DNA of 64,000 bases, taken from positions 4,273,190 through 4,337,189 of the forward strand of contig NC_030987.1 of NCBI RefSeq assembly GCF_000149955.1. Reading direction: 5' to 3'. This document shows positions 21,497 to 31,127 of this stretch, in pieces. The translations under genes and the position numbers were made by a program. The number at the start of each line of letters is the position of its first letter. Within the stretch, counting starts at the first letter, position 1. Under the pieces are notes generated by a model. That model saw only the letters and a list, made by a program, of their open reading frames with translations. It did no database searches and had not been told where the DNA came from. Source of the stretch: Fusarium oxysporum f. sp. lycopersici 4287. Its lineage: Eukaryota > Ascomycota > Sordariomycetes > Hypocreales > Nectriaceae.

Positions 21497-21734
21497 TGTC
21501 ACAGCTCGACCAGACTGGCCTACCCTAGACCACTAACAAGGTAGATCCGGATCACGTGGCGATACGTTATCGCAGAGACTTTGTTTACCGACCAGATAGT
21601 TCCTGAACGTAGCTCCTCGAGCTACGTCTTGTTAATAGAGCCTGACCTGCCTGCAGTGCCTATCCGTAGCAATAGACCGTATTCTGCCTGAAGCGTTCCC
21701 CGTTCACCTGCCCTACCGAGCCCAGCCCGTGACA
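21497..21734 (+). repeat. 3' LTR of element 1 (238 bp)
   Basis: Identical to the 5' LTR except for an extra 59 bp at 21541-21599 that begins GTAGAT and ends GATAG. Confidence 0.95.
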
Positions 21735-22007
21735 GGGCGCTTATATATATAATTAAAATAAAAAGCATTATACTACTATCTTTCTAAGTAATTTAAATAA
21801 CCTAAGGGGAATAAAAAGGGATAAATTAATAAGGGAAATACAGCTAAAAGTTATTTATATCTTTTTATTTAGTATTAGGATTAATATAACCTTATTATAC
21901 TTTAAAGGTATATTATTAGAAGCTTTGCTAGTCTCTTTTATCCTCTTTATTATAGTGCTAATACTATAATTAGGGCATACTATGCCTATAGCATTAAAGC
22001 TAAGCTA
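21735..22007. other. AT-rich RIP-degraded spacer of the host element
   Basis: Runs of TA/AT with no ORF. Left-hand remnant of the TIR element between the two gypsy insertions; ends at the CCTAA duplication 22008-22012. Confidence 0.5.
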
Positions 22008-22012
22008 CCTAA

Positions 22013-22386
22013 TGTGACGGTTAGGTTTCCAACTATGGTAAACTAAGCCGTGCTAGGTTTATTGTTAGCAGATTACGTAGGGCGTGTAACTGAGCTTGTC
22101 GAAGTGTCACGTCTCTTAATAGTAGATTCAATGCATGTTAGGCTTAATCAATGTAAAGAAGTTTTATTGATAGCTGATAAACTAAGATCTATGAAAGTGC
22201 AAATAAATGTGTTCTATATACTAGAGGTGATAGTATGGGAGTGATACGACTTGAGGTCGTCGTCGGTCCTGGAACGACGCGGTCCTGGAGCGCCGTCGGT
22301 CCTATCTTTGTCGGTCCTGTTCTGGTTGGTTGTTGAGGTGGAGATTATTGTGGGGTACACGTGACGTAACCGCTGGGATCGTAACA
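22013..22386 (-). repeat. Left LTR (3' LTR) of element 2
   Basis: 374 bp, plus-strand ends TGTGACGGTT...ATCGTAACA. About 13 differences from the right LTR, all C/T or G/A, i.e. a RIP signature. Confidence 0.95.
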
Positions 22387-22585
22387 CGATCTCTCCTCTC
22401 CGGTGGTCTTGTCCTCAAGGCCTGTTATCCCAACTAACATCGGTCTTTTTTCGGTAAGGTCCAACTTAAACCTTTCATTATCATGTCTCGCGATATCTAA
22501 CCGTGTGTCTAAGCAGTTATCTCGCAAGGATCGTAAAATCCAAACACTTGCGCTTTCCGTTGAGTTTGCCAACGAAGAAGCTGAT

Positions 22586-23142
22586 ATGCCTTATACTCGT
22601 TGTTTTCGGTCGGGCAAGAAATGTCTGATGTCCGCCGATTCTGCTTGTTGTAGCAAGTGTATCCGAGCTAAGAAATCTTGCAATGGTACTTATGTTGCGT
22701 CTTCCCGTAAGTTGTTGTGCGTTATTTTTATTTGGTTTTCTTATTAACTCCGGTAGTTATGAATTTGATGAAATAAGAGAAGAAATTGGAAAATGATAAA
22801 GATAAAGCGAGTAAGGATCTTCTTAAGCTCTATGAGGAGATGGCAGCGCTATAGTCTCGTTTAGCTTTGGCTGCTAGTCGTTTGTCGAGGATTCGCAAAA
22901 TTCGTAACCGTGTAAAAGAAAAGCGTTCCGAGGCTACTTATCGTAGTCTTCAGGAAGTGGATCAGTAAGATAAGATCTTGTCTGGTCTAGATGCGCACGA
23001 AGATGCGTTACTCCGAGATCTTCAGGTGGATTATGTTCCTAATAATGTCGATTGGTCTGCTTTAGGTTTAGGCGATGATTTTCTTAATGCTTCTCCTTTG
23101 TTCGACGTTGGTGAAAATTCTTCAGGAGTTGCTAGGCATTAA
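22586..23142 (+). pseudogene. Antisense Cys-rich/coiled-coil gene inside element 2, RIP-damaged
   Basis: On the strand opposite to gag-pol, next to the left LTR. ATG at 22586 starts MPYTRCFRSGKKCLMSADSA, then CCSKCIRAKKSCNG, a compact Cys set of zinc-cluster style. A 50 nt intron (22707-22756, GTAAGT...GGTAG) leads to a helical, coiled-coil-like second part (LLKLYEEMAAL, SRLSRIRKIRNRVKEKRSE) and an acidic tail with VDWSALGLGDDF. With the intron the length is a multiple of three (about 168 codons). There are three in-frame stops, all TAA/TAG in contexts where Gln fits, consistent with RIP. The preserved frame and intron argue for a real accessory gene. I recall similar small proteins annotated across fungi but cannot name a family. 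Confidence 0.65.
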
Positions 23143-23161
23143 CGAGGTGTTTTAGAGGTTC

Positions 23162-26100
23162 CTATGTGTTTTTGCTTTCTGGGTAGTTTTTCCATTTTAT
23201 CAAGTACTCCCTTTGACCATGTCTTATATGGGTTTTCTTGATTTCCTCTGCTTTGTAGACTTCTGGTCCTGAGATTTCTCGTGGCTTGTTGCCTGTTTTG
23301 ACTTGTATTGTGTCTGCTGCTGATTCGAGTAATAAAACGTGAAAGACTGGATGGAGCCTAACTTTTGGTGGTAGGTCTAATTTGTAGTTGTTTTCTGAAA
23401 TTTTCTGTAGTACTTTGTAGGGTCCGATGAATTTGTAGTCTAATTTGTGAGTTGGTTGATCTGTTTTGATGTTTTTTGTGGCTAGGTAGACCATGTCTCC
23501 CTCCGAAAAGGTTAGTCCCTTTAACCGTTTTAGGTCATAGTAGTTTTTTATGCGTTTTCTGACAAATTCGAGTTCTGTTTTTATTTCTTCGTGTAGATTT
23601 TTGAGGTCATTACTTTTGAGTATGGCGGCTAGATTGATTGATTTTTCTTGTCGTGCATTGTGGTATGCATTCGGTGTGAATCCGAAATTAGCGTAAGCTG
23701 GTGTAAGCTTCGTGCTTTCGTTGTATGCGGTGTTATATGCGAGTTGGGCTATTGGTAGTTTCTTAACCTAATCGTTCTGTTCGTAGTTGATATAACACCG
23801 TAAGTATTGTTTAAGTACTTGGTTTATTCGTTCGGTTTATCCATCGACTTGCGGTCGAAATGCTATTGTAAGTCGGTGGTTTAGTCCAAGTCGTGCCATA
23901 AGTGATTGCCAAAATGTTGCTGCAAATGTAGGTCCCCTGTCGGAAAGGATTTCCGTAGGTAATCTATGTATGCTAATAACGTGTCGGTAAAAAACATAGG
24001 AAAGTTCTTCTGCGTCTGTGGATTCTCTGTAGGGTAGGTAGTAAGAGAATTTCGTAAGTCGGTCGACTATAACTATGATGCTGTCATAGAAGATTCTGGT
24101 TAAGGGTTCTTCTGATAAGGGTAACTTCGTGATGAAGTCTATCGTGATTAAGTCCTAAGGTCGTTATGCTACTGGTAAGGGTTGTAGTTATCTATAAGGT
24201 TTGTGTCTTTGCGCCTTTGTTTTTGCATATAAATCGCATTGTTTTATGACCTTTTTAACTTATCCCTTTTTGAAATGGCGGTAGCCTAGTTCTTGAAGTC
24301 GTTTTATTGTTTTCTTGACTCCTTGGTGTCTATGTAATAGGTATGCGTGGATTTCGTAGACGAATTCTTGTTCTACTCTTTTTTGCTTATCTTAGTCTAT
24401 AAGGGATTGTATTAGGTATCTCTATCCCTGTGGTTTTTGTTTACAGATTGAGCATTTATCTATAATTTGTCTAATTCGTTTATCTCTTCCTAATCCGAAA
24501 TACCAAGAAAGATAACTTGCGCTGGCTTCTTCGGGTTTCTCGTGTATATCTCGATGGTGTTCCTTTAGTTGTTGCATAGAGATGTACTTCTTGAATCCGA
24601 TGTAGCATTGTTTTTCTTCTTCCGTTAACCCTTTGCGAGTTATAGCGATGGTTTTAACAGGTTGCATAAACTGATATTCTCCTTTGGGATTGAGTTCTAG
24701 GAGTTGTTCTTTTGTTTTTACAGTTCCTGTGTCGAAATCGGGTCGTCGACTAATGGCATCTGCACGTCTATTATCGGTCCCTTTACAGTGCGCTATAGTG
24801 AAGTCGAATTTATATAGGTATTCGGCGTAGCGTAATTGTCGTCGGTTTAGCTCTTGCGTCGTTGCAAAGTAAGCTATGTTTTTGTAATCGGTGAATACTT
24901 TTACTAGGTGTTTGCTTCCTCTGAGGTAGTATCTAAATTCCTTAAAGCAGTTGATAATAGCTAGGAATTCTTTGTCATAGATAGGGTAGTTTAACTCTGC
25001 TCTGTGTATCTTATGAGAATAGAAAGCAATAGGGTGTAATATACTGTTATTATCTCGTTATCCTATTTGTCCTCCTAAGGCAAAGTCAGAAGCGTTGGTT
25101 TCGAGTTTAACTTGCCGGTCTGGGTTAAATATAACTAGAATGGGTTTGCTTGTAATTGCTGTTTTGAGCTGTTCGAAGGCTTGTTGTGCCTTATCGTTCC
25201 ATTGGAATTGTTTATCCTTTTTAGTAATCTCGGTGAGGGGGATAGCGATTTTGCTAAAGTCTTTGATGAATTGTCGGTAGTAGTTGGCGAATCCTAAAAA
25301 GGATTGGGTTTTCTTTACCGATATAGGTGGTTTCTACTCAGCGACTGCTGCAATCTTTCGTCTATCTATTCTGATTTCGTTGTGTAAGATTTCATATCCT
25401 AAGTATGTCACTTAAGGCTGATGGAAGTGACTTTTGGTGGGTTTGACGAGCATGTTGGCGTCTTGTAGTGCTTTTAAAACCTTGTAGACGTATTCTATGT
25501 GCTCTTCTTCCGTATCAGAGAAGATAAGGATATCATCTAGGTAGCAAACTACAAAGATGTTAAGGTACTCTCGAAGTATGTTCGTGATTATGCGTTAGAA
25601 TACTGCAGGTGTATTAGTTAATCCAAAAGGCAGGACCAAATATTCGAATAGTCCGTATTTTGTTCGAAAGGCTGTTTTCTATTCGTCGCCTTCTTTGATT
25701 CGAATGAGATTATAAGCGGATTTGAGATCGAGGGCTGTAAACCATTTCTTGCCGAATAGTTGGTCCTTGAGTTCGGTAATGAGAGGTAACGGTGTTCTGT
25801 CTTTTTCCGTGATCTCGTTGAGTTGTCGGTAATCTACTACAAGTCGTAGTTTGTTCGAATTGGGTTTTGGTATGAATATGACCGGGAATCCTGCTGAAGA
25901 TTTTGACGGTCTGATGTAACCTTTTCTTATTATGTTGTTTATCTATTCTCTGAGCGTTCCTAGCTTATCTTGAGATAGGTTGTAGATGGGGAAGAATTTT
26001 GGGTTCTTTCCATCCTTTAGTACGATCTTGATATTGTAGTCTGTGTGTCGAGGTAACTTTGTATCTAGTTCCTCTTGAAATAATTTCTTATAGATATGAT

Positions 26101-27100
26101 ACTCCGGTGGTATGTTCTTGAGTTGTTCGTTAGATTCCTTTGCGGCAATCTGTTTTATTTGTTTGATGTCTTGGTCTAGTTGTTTGAACTGTCCTTTGAG
26201 AGATGCTGTCGTTCGTCTGATGCATTTAACCTTGCCTTTATGGTACTTGTGTCGTGTTCCTTTTGGAATGGGCGATACTCTGTCGCTCCTGTCTTCGCTG
26301 CTCTCTTCAGTCGAAGTTTGAGATCTCGTGTCGTAGCCTGAATCGCTTTTATCATCTGAAGGGTGATCTTTGCAGTTTACCTGGCCAGTTCTCTAGTTGA
26401 ATTGTAGGTTGTAGCGTAATAGCCATGGGTATCTAAGCACTAGGTCGTATCTCCATACCGGGATGATGTCGAAGTTGATACCTTGGTTCTTTCCGTTAAC
26501 GAATACTTTGAGGTGATTAATCTCTTTGGTGATGTTTCCGTTTTCGTAGAGATAAGTTTCTCCTTGTCTGTTATGTACTGTATACGGGTCGTCCTTGTCT
26601 CTCTATGGTAGCCTTAGCTTATTAACCGTTGTAGGGGAAATGAAGTTTATGTCGGCTCCGCTATCTATAAGTGCACTTAGCCACTTGCCCTTGATTCTGA
26701 CTTTCAGTTCTAGGCAGGTTTGTTGGCTTCCTTTTGTTGCTATTCTCAGAGCTTTCTTAGGTAATTTAGCCTCTGATTTCTCGCCTATCTGTTGCTCTGT
26801 TACAGATGGCGTGTGCCTTTTCCCTATGGGTGGTCTATGCTGCATTTGCTCTTGGTGCAGTTAATGTCGTCGGGATATTCGTTCTGGGTGGCTAGTTCTT
26901 GTTGATAAGTAGCTTCTATCTTTCCTACTTCGTGGTCTAGGATGATATCTGCTTTTTCTTCTTCGGTGAGGGGCCTTCCTTTTTCCTCCTTAGTTTGTGT
27001 CAGTTGTTCCTGCAACTGTTGTTTGTCTAATTGCCGAGAGATATCTTGTTCTTCTTAGGATATTTCTTCTTCCTATCGCGTGATGTCTTGGTTGATTTGA
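23162..27100 (-). pseudogene. pol: Pol of element 2, multiply interrupted
   Basis: Landmarks on the minus strand: protease with LIDSGADINF (within 26603-26845), reverse transcriptase with YLDDILIF (~25525-25548), integrase zinc finger (24422-24667, ending DKCSICKQK), and integrase C-terminus plus chromodomain (23162-23494, ...YLIKWKNYPESKNT). Many in-frame TAA/TAG codons separate these pieces, so no full polyprotein can be made. Confidence 0.85.
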
Positions 27101-27954
27101 CTAAGTTCTTGGTCGAGTGCTTTATCTTCTGCTATCTCGATTTCCTGCTGAACATTCTGTCTCTATTGGGCGATGTGTCGGGAGTTCTGAATGTGCGCTA
27201 GGGCTCTTTCTCGTGTTTCTGTGTGAGCTTCTAACTTTGCTACTTGAGATCCCCTGTATCTCTTTGTAACTTGGTATCCGAGTGTGTCGATAGTTAAGTA
27301 GGGTTTCTGTTCTTGATGTTCCGGGACTTGCACTGGGAAACAGTTGTTTACTGCTTTGTCTTGCCAATGTCGTGGACAGTAGTTTCGTGTGCATGATATC
27401 CAGGATATCTGTCTGTGATTCGGGTGGTCTGGGTACCTCCTGAGGTCCCTTTCGGCTTGCATACGTTCCTCTGGAGTTGTGGGATCTTCTAATGCTTCTT
27501 TTGTGTAAGCTCGGATGTAGATGCTGTTATCTTGTTCTGTGACTGCTCGTTCTCTGGCGAGTTCTGTGTATTTCTGGTGTTTGCTGGTCTAAAAGCGTTG
27601 GTTGAATTTATCGTATTGCGGTATGATAGGGGTGTTCCAGATTATCTTCTCTTCCGTGTTCCAGAGTTTCCTGGCGTCGGATTCTCTTTGAACTCTATAA
27701 GATTCTAAGTAGTTGGGATTATTAATGTGTTGGTTTGGTCGTTGTGAGGTGGTTTTGATAGGAATGTTATTAATTTCCTGGTTAACCCTCTTGGTACTAA
27801 GTCCATTATCCGTGTTAGGGATAATTTCCTTTCCCTTTTTGACTATGAACATAGATTTTCCTTTGGCGGGGTATTGTGTTTCTGGTGCGGGTACTAGTAC
27901 CTATTCGAGTTCGACTTCTGCATTTTATTTTGCTTTTACTCTCTGTTGTTTTAG

Positions 27955-28386
27955 TTATTTGCTTTCTTTTTTCCTGAATTCGGGGTCTTCTTGTCTTTTT
28001 GCATTATATGCTCTTTTCTTTTCCTTTTTCTCTTCTAGGCTTTGTGTGTAAACCGTTGCTACAAGGGCTGTGTGTCCTAGAACAGGTCGTTGTTCTGGTT
28101 TTATCTCAGGATAATATTTTTTAAGAGTTTCTTCCTTGTTAAGGAACAGGTCGTGTATGTAGATGTTAAGTCTGGGATTAGACATGTCGTATCCTGTCCT
28201 GGTTATGTTGATAGTTTTAATCGCTATCTGGGGTTCGTCGTTTTTTTTAACTATGTTGATTTTCTTTCCTTCTGGAACGGGTCTGTATTTTTGGTTAGTT
28301 TTGACAGGGTTCTTATATTCTCGTTTATAGTGTCCTTTCTTGCCACAGTTGTAGCAAGTGATTTTAGACTTGTCTCGTTTGGTCAT
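27955..28386 (-). pseudogene. Zinc-knuckle / gag-pol junction part of element 2
   Basis: Starts MTKRDKSKITCYNCGKKGHY; the last Cys of the CCHC knuckle is replaced by Tyr (TGC to TAC, a G-to-A change). A Lys-rich tail follows. Separated from gag only by RIP-type stops. Confidence 0.75.
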
Positions 28387-28512
28387 TCCGATCTTTATGG
28401 GTCCTGCGTCTGTGCCATAGGACGTGTCATTTTGTCGCCTTCGTCCCTGATTGGCGTCGTAGCGGGGTTTGTTTCCTTGTTGTTCCTGATTGTTTCGGTT
28501 GTGACGAATTCT

Positions 28513-29337
28513 CTACTGAAATTGCATGTCGTTAATTTCGACAGCTCTACCTATGTAGTTAATTAATATTTTAGGTCTTGCTTCCTTGTAGAGTTCCGCT
28601 TGAACTGTTTCTTTGAGTCCGTCAAAGAAGAGTGATATAAGAGGTTCCTGATTCCAGTTTAACTTGGTGGCTAGCTGAAGGAATTCAGTTCCGTATTCTG
28701 ATGCGGACTTGGTTTGTCGGAGTATTTTGATTTTTCTCTCTGCTTGGCTTTTCTCATTGACTGACCTAAATGCTTGTCGTATGGCTTTCTCGAATTCGGT
28801 GTAGTTGTTGTAGATTTGAAAGGTTCTGGGTGGCAGTTCGTCTTCGGGTGTAGTGGTTATTTCTTCCAACATGGGTTGGAACCACTGGGCGGCATTGCTC
28901 TTGAGGCGTCCCGAAGCGTATATGACCCTGTTGCTATCGTTTGCGAACTGATTCGGAAAGTAGCTTATATAGGCTTGGCATTGGGTGAGAAAGGTAGCTA
29001 ATCTGGCGGGATTTCCGTCGAACGGTTTAGGTGCGTTAGGTTTGAGAATTTCTCCTATTTCTTTTCCGCTTGCGGCAGTGGCAGCAAGGTTATGTATTTC
29101 CTGAATAGCGTTCTGATGGTTAGTTGCCTGCTGGGCCTGCAATTCTGCTGCTTCGGTGAGAGCTTGTCTGAGATTGTCTATTTCGGTAGTCATGTCGGTT
29201 ATCTGCTGCCGTAACTGGGCAATATCAGAGTCGGTGCTACTCTCAGAGTTGTTATCCATATCCTGATCGTTGTTAATAGGTGCTGGAGTAGCATGGGGTG
29301 CAGCGTATTGCTGGGCAGGGTTGACGTGGGCAGCCAT
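28513..29337 (-). pseudogene. gag: Gag of element 2, RIP-truncated
   Basis: ATG at 29337 (MAAHVNPAQQYAAP), 275 codons to a TAG at 28513. The sequence has a coiled coil (DIAQLRQQITDMTTEIDNLR), then the gag core (PKPFDGNPARLATFLTQCQA...FANDSNRVIYASGRLKSNAA) and FLQLATKLNW. The stop follows a Gln codon where another Gln (CAG to TAG) is expected. The same frame continues downstream to the zinc knuckle. Confidence 0.85.
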
Positions 29338-29380
29338 TGCGTTCGTATTGCTCAGTGTTACGCGGTACAGTCTGAACAAG

Positions 29381-29389
29381 AGCTATCAA
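29381..29389 (-). promoter_or_regulatory. Putative self-priming primer-binding site of element 2
   Basis: In element orientation, TTGATAGCT starts 2 bp after the 5' LTR and is the exact complement of AGCTATCAA inside the LTR. This is the same geometry as element 1. Confidence 0.55.
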
Positions 29390-29391
29390 CG

Positions 29392-29765
29392 TGTGACGGT
29401 TGGGTTTCTAACTATGGTAAACTAAGCCGTGCTAGGTTTATTGTTGGCAGATTGCGTAGGGCGTGTAACTGAGCTTGTCGAAGTGTCACGTCTCTTAATA
29501 GTAGATTTAATGCGTGTTAGGCTTGATCAATGTAAAGAAGTTTTATTGATAGCTAATAAACTAAGATCTATGAAAGTGCAAATGAATGTGTTCTATATAC
29601 TGGAGGTGATGGTATGGGAGCGACACGACTTGAGGTCGTCGTCGGTCCTGGAACGACGCGGTCCTGGAGCGCCGTCGGTCCTATCTTTGTCGGTCCTGTT
29701 CTGGTTGGTTGTTGAGGTGGAGATTATTGTGGGGTACACGTGACGTAACCGCTGGGATCGTAACA
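29392..29765 (-). repeat. Right LTR (5' LTR) of element 2
   Basis: 374 bp. Contains plus-strand TTGATAGCT at 29546-29554, complementary in element sense to the putative primer-binding site. Confidence 0.95.
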
Positions 29766-29770
29766 CCTAA

Positions 29771-30314
29771 GAAGGCAGAAAAGCTATAATAATAAGAAGA
29801 GGTTATTTATAAAGATATAATATATCTAAGGAAGTAGCCTTTTTACTAGGTAAACTATAATACTCTATATATTACTAAGAGGGATCTTAGTCTATAGCTT
29901 TCTTTTCTTACTTACTAGCTTTAGTATAGGTAAATTTATAATAATAGTAGTATATAGTAATAACTTTATATGCTAAAGCCACTAAAGAAAGAAGCCCTAT
30001 TAGGCAATAACTTAGACTTTAAAGCCTACCAGGGTAGGCTTTCCCTTAATAAGTATTATCTCTTTTAATCTTCCTATAAATAGCATTATATACTTATTTA
30101 TAGTCAGATTAGTCCCTAAAAGATAGAGCTTAGTTAATACCTTCTATATAAGTTTAAATTACTCTTTAGCTGCTTAGAAGGTCTTTAGAAGATTACTCTT
30201 ATCCCTTATATTAATCTTAATATAATTAAAAGTATAAAAATACTAGCTAATTAGTTAAAACCTCTATAAGGGTATAAACTTAATAATTAGCCAACCCGAT
30301 CACAGCGATTATCG
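29771..30314. other. AT-rich RIP-degraded spacer
   Basis: Right-hand remnant of the host element. Very low GC, dense stops in all frames, no gene seen. Confidence 0.5.
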
Positions 30315-30445
30315 TGTAACGGTTGCACAAGCCGTTAAACCACAGGGCAAAAGATCGGGCCATAATCGCTATGCAAGCAATCATGGGTGTGCTACAGCTG
30401 CCTTATAGAAGCCTTACAGCGCTGTTACGGGCACGAATCGTAACA
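30315..30445 (-). mobile_element. Probable solo LTR related to element 2
   Basis: 131 bp island of normal base composition in AT-rich DNA. Starts TGTAACGGTT and ends ATCGTAACA, matching the LTR ends of element 2 (TGTGACGGTT...ATCGTAACA) except one G/A. No target duplication is recognisable and the interior differs, so it would be another member of a related family. Orientation is assigned by analogy with element 2. Confidence 0.4.
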
Positions 30446-31018
30446 TTAATCTCCTAAGAAAGGTGCCTTCTAATAATCCTTTATTAAGATTTTCTTATAA
30501 ATTCCTAGGTAAATAATAACTCTAAGCTATATATAAGCTATTACAGAAGAGAGGCCTTCCTACTTAAGGATATATAAGTATTTAAAAAGAGAGGTATTCT
30601 AATTATTAATAATGCTATTTTTAATAAGATAAGAGACCTAGCTATTAGTATATTTAATCTATAACTATATAAGGGAAATAGGTATAAAAAGCTAAAATAA
30701 TTAAAGGGGTTCTTAAGGCAGAGGGTTAATCTTAAAATTATAATATTCGAGGTTAAAAGGTTAAAAATCCTAACTGCAGCCCTCTTTAGGCAGAAAATTA
30801 GGCATAGTGGTAGGGTTACTTAAAGGGGGGGGTCTTAAAGCTGTAATTATCTAAGCTATCTTATATCTTTGAAGAGCTTATCGTTTTAATTGCAATAGGC
30901 TAGGGGCTATTTATATAAGGTTTTTGATGAATTTGGTGGTGAAAAATCACCTAGCTGTCTGATGAGAACCTTACGTACCCCGCAGGTACTAGCGTGGTTA
31001 GTCAGCTAAGTGGGGCGA
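30446..31018. other. AT-rich RIP-degraded spacer, right end of host element
   Basis: Low-GC DNA without ORFs; composition becomes more normal after ~30900 as the inverted repeat approaches. Confidence 0.5.
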
Positions 31019-31053
31019 GTGACCCCTTGGTAGTCTTGTGCCAGCTAAAGAGA
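31019..31053 (-). repeat. Right terminal inverted repeat
   Basis: Reverse complement partner of 15859-15893; followed by TA at 31054-31055. Confidence 0.75.
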
Positions 31054-31127
31054 TAATATCCGAGCTCCCCGCACTCTCCTCCTCCACATCTCGGATTCCC
31101 CCCCTTCAACCTCGGAAACCCACCAAA

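Larger units (their letters stand above)
16107..21734 (+). mobile_element. Intact Ty3/gypsy chromovirus (element 1)
   Basis: LTRs lie at 16107-16285 and 21497-21734 and start/end TGTCAC...GTGACA. GGGC flanks both sides (16103-16106, 21735-21738), a probable 4 bp target duplication. It has full-length gag and pol, a polypurine tract AAGAGAGGGGGG at 21482-21493 and a self-priming-type PBS. Apart from a 59 bp segment, the two LTRs are identical, and neither ORF carries a stop. It is therefore a young insertion that escaped RIP, sitting inside DNA that was RIPed before it arrived. Confidence 0.95.
22013..29765 (-). mobile_element. RIP-damaged Ty3/gypsy element (element 2), minus strand
   Basis: LTRs of 374 bp lie at 22013-22386 and 29392-29765, with a perfect 5 bp duplication CCTAA (22008-22012, 29766-29770). 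Coding order on the minus strand is gag (29337 down), zinc knuckle, protease, RT, RNase H, integrase, chromodomain. The reading frames are cut by many stops, typically TAA/TAG where CAA/CAG is expected. LTR differences are all transitions. A purine-rich GGAGAGGAGAGA (reverse strand, ~22389-22400) next to the left LTR fits the polypurine tract. Confidence 0.95.
15859..31053. mobile_element. Old RIP-degraded DNA transposon carcass hosting nested LTR elements
   Basis: The ends at 15859-15893 and 31019-31053 are inverted copies starting TCTCTTTAGCTGGCACAAG; 27 bp match exactly before mismatches begin. Both are flanked by TA (15857-15858, 31054-31055), as in Tc1/mariner/pogo-type insertion. Inside, the DNA not explained by younger insertions (15894-16106, 21735-22012, 29766-31018) is very AT-rich, with no open frame, as expected after heavy RIP. 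I cannot identify a transposase. Two gypsy elements and a solo LTR are inserted inside. An alternative is that the inverted ends belong to a short MITE-like element. Confidence 0.6.

Noticed and set aside
16107..29765. CRISPR-like or other ordered short repeat array
   Set aside because: Eukaryotic sequence; the repeats are LTRs, and no regularly spaced short repeats occur.
15859..31053. Starship-type giant element
   Set aside because: No DUF3435 tyrosine recombinase captain; the block is explained by a TIR element plus nested LTR elements.
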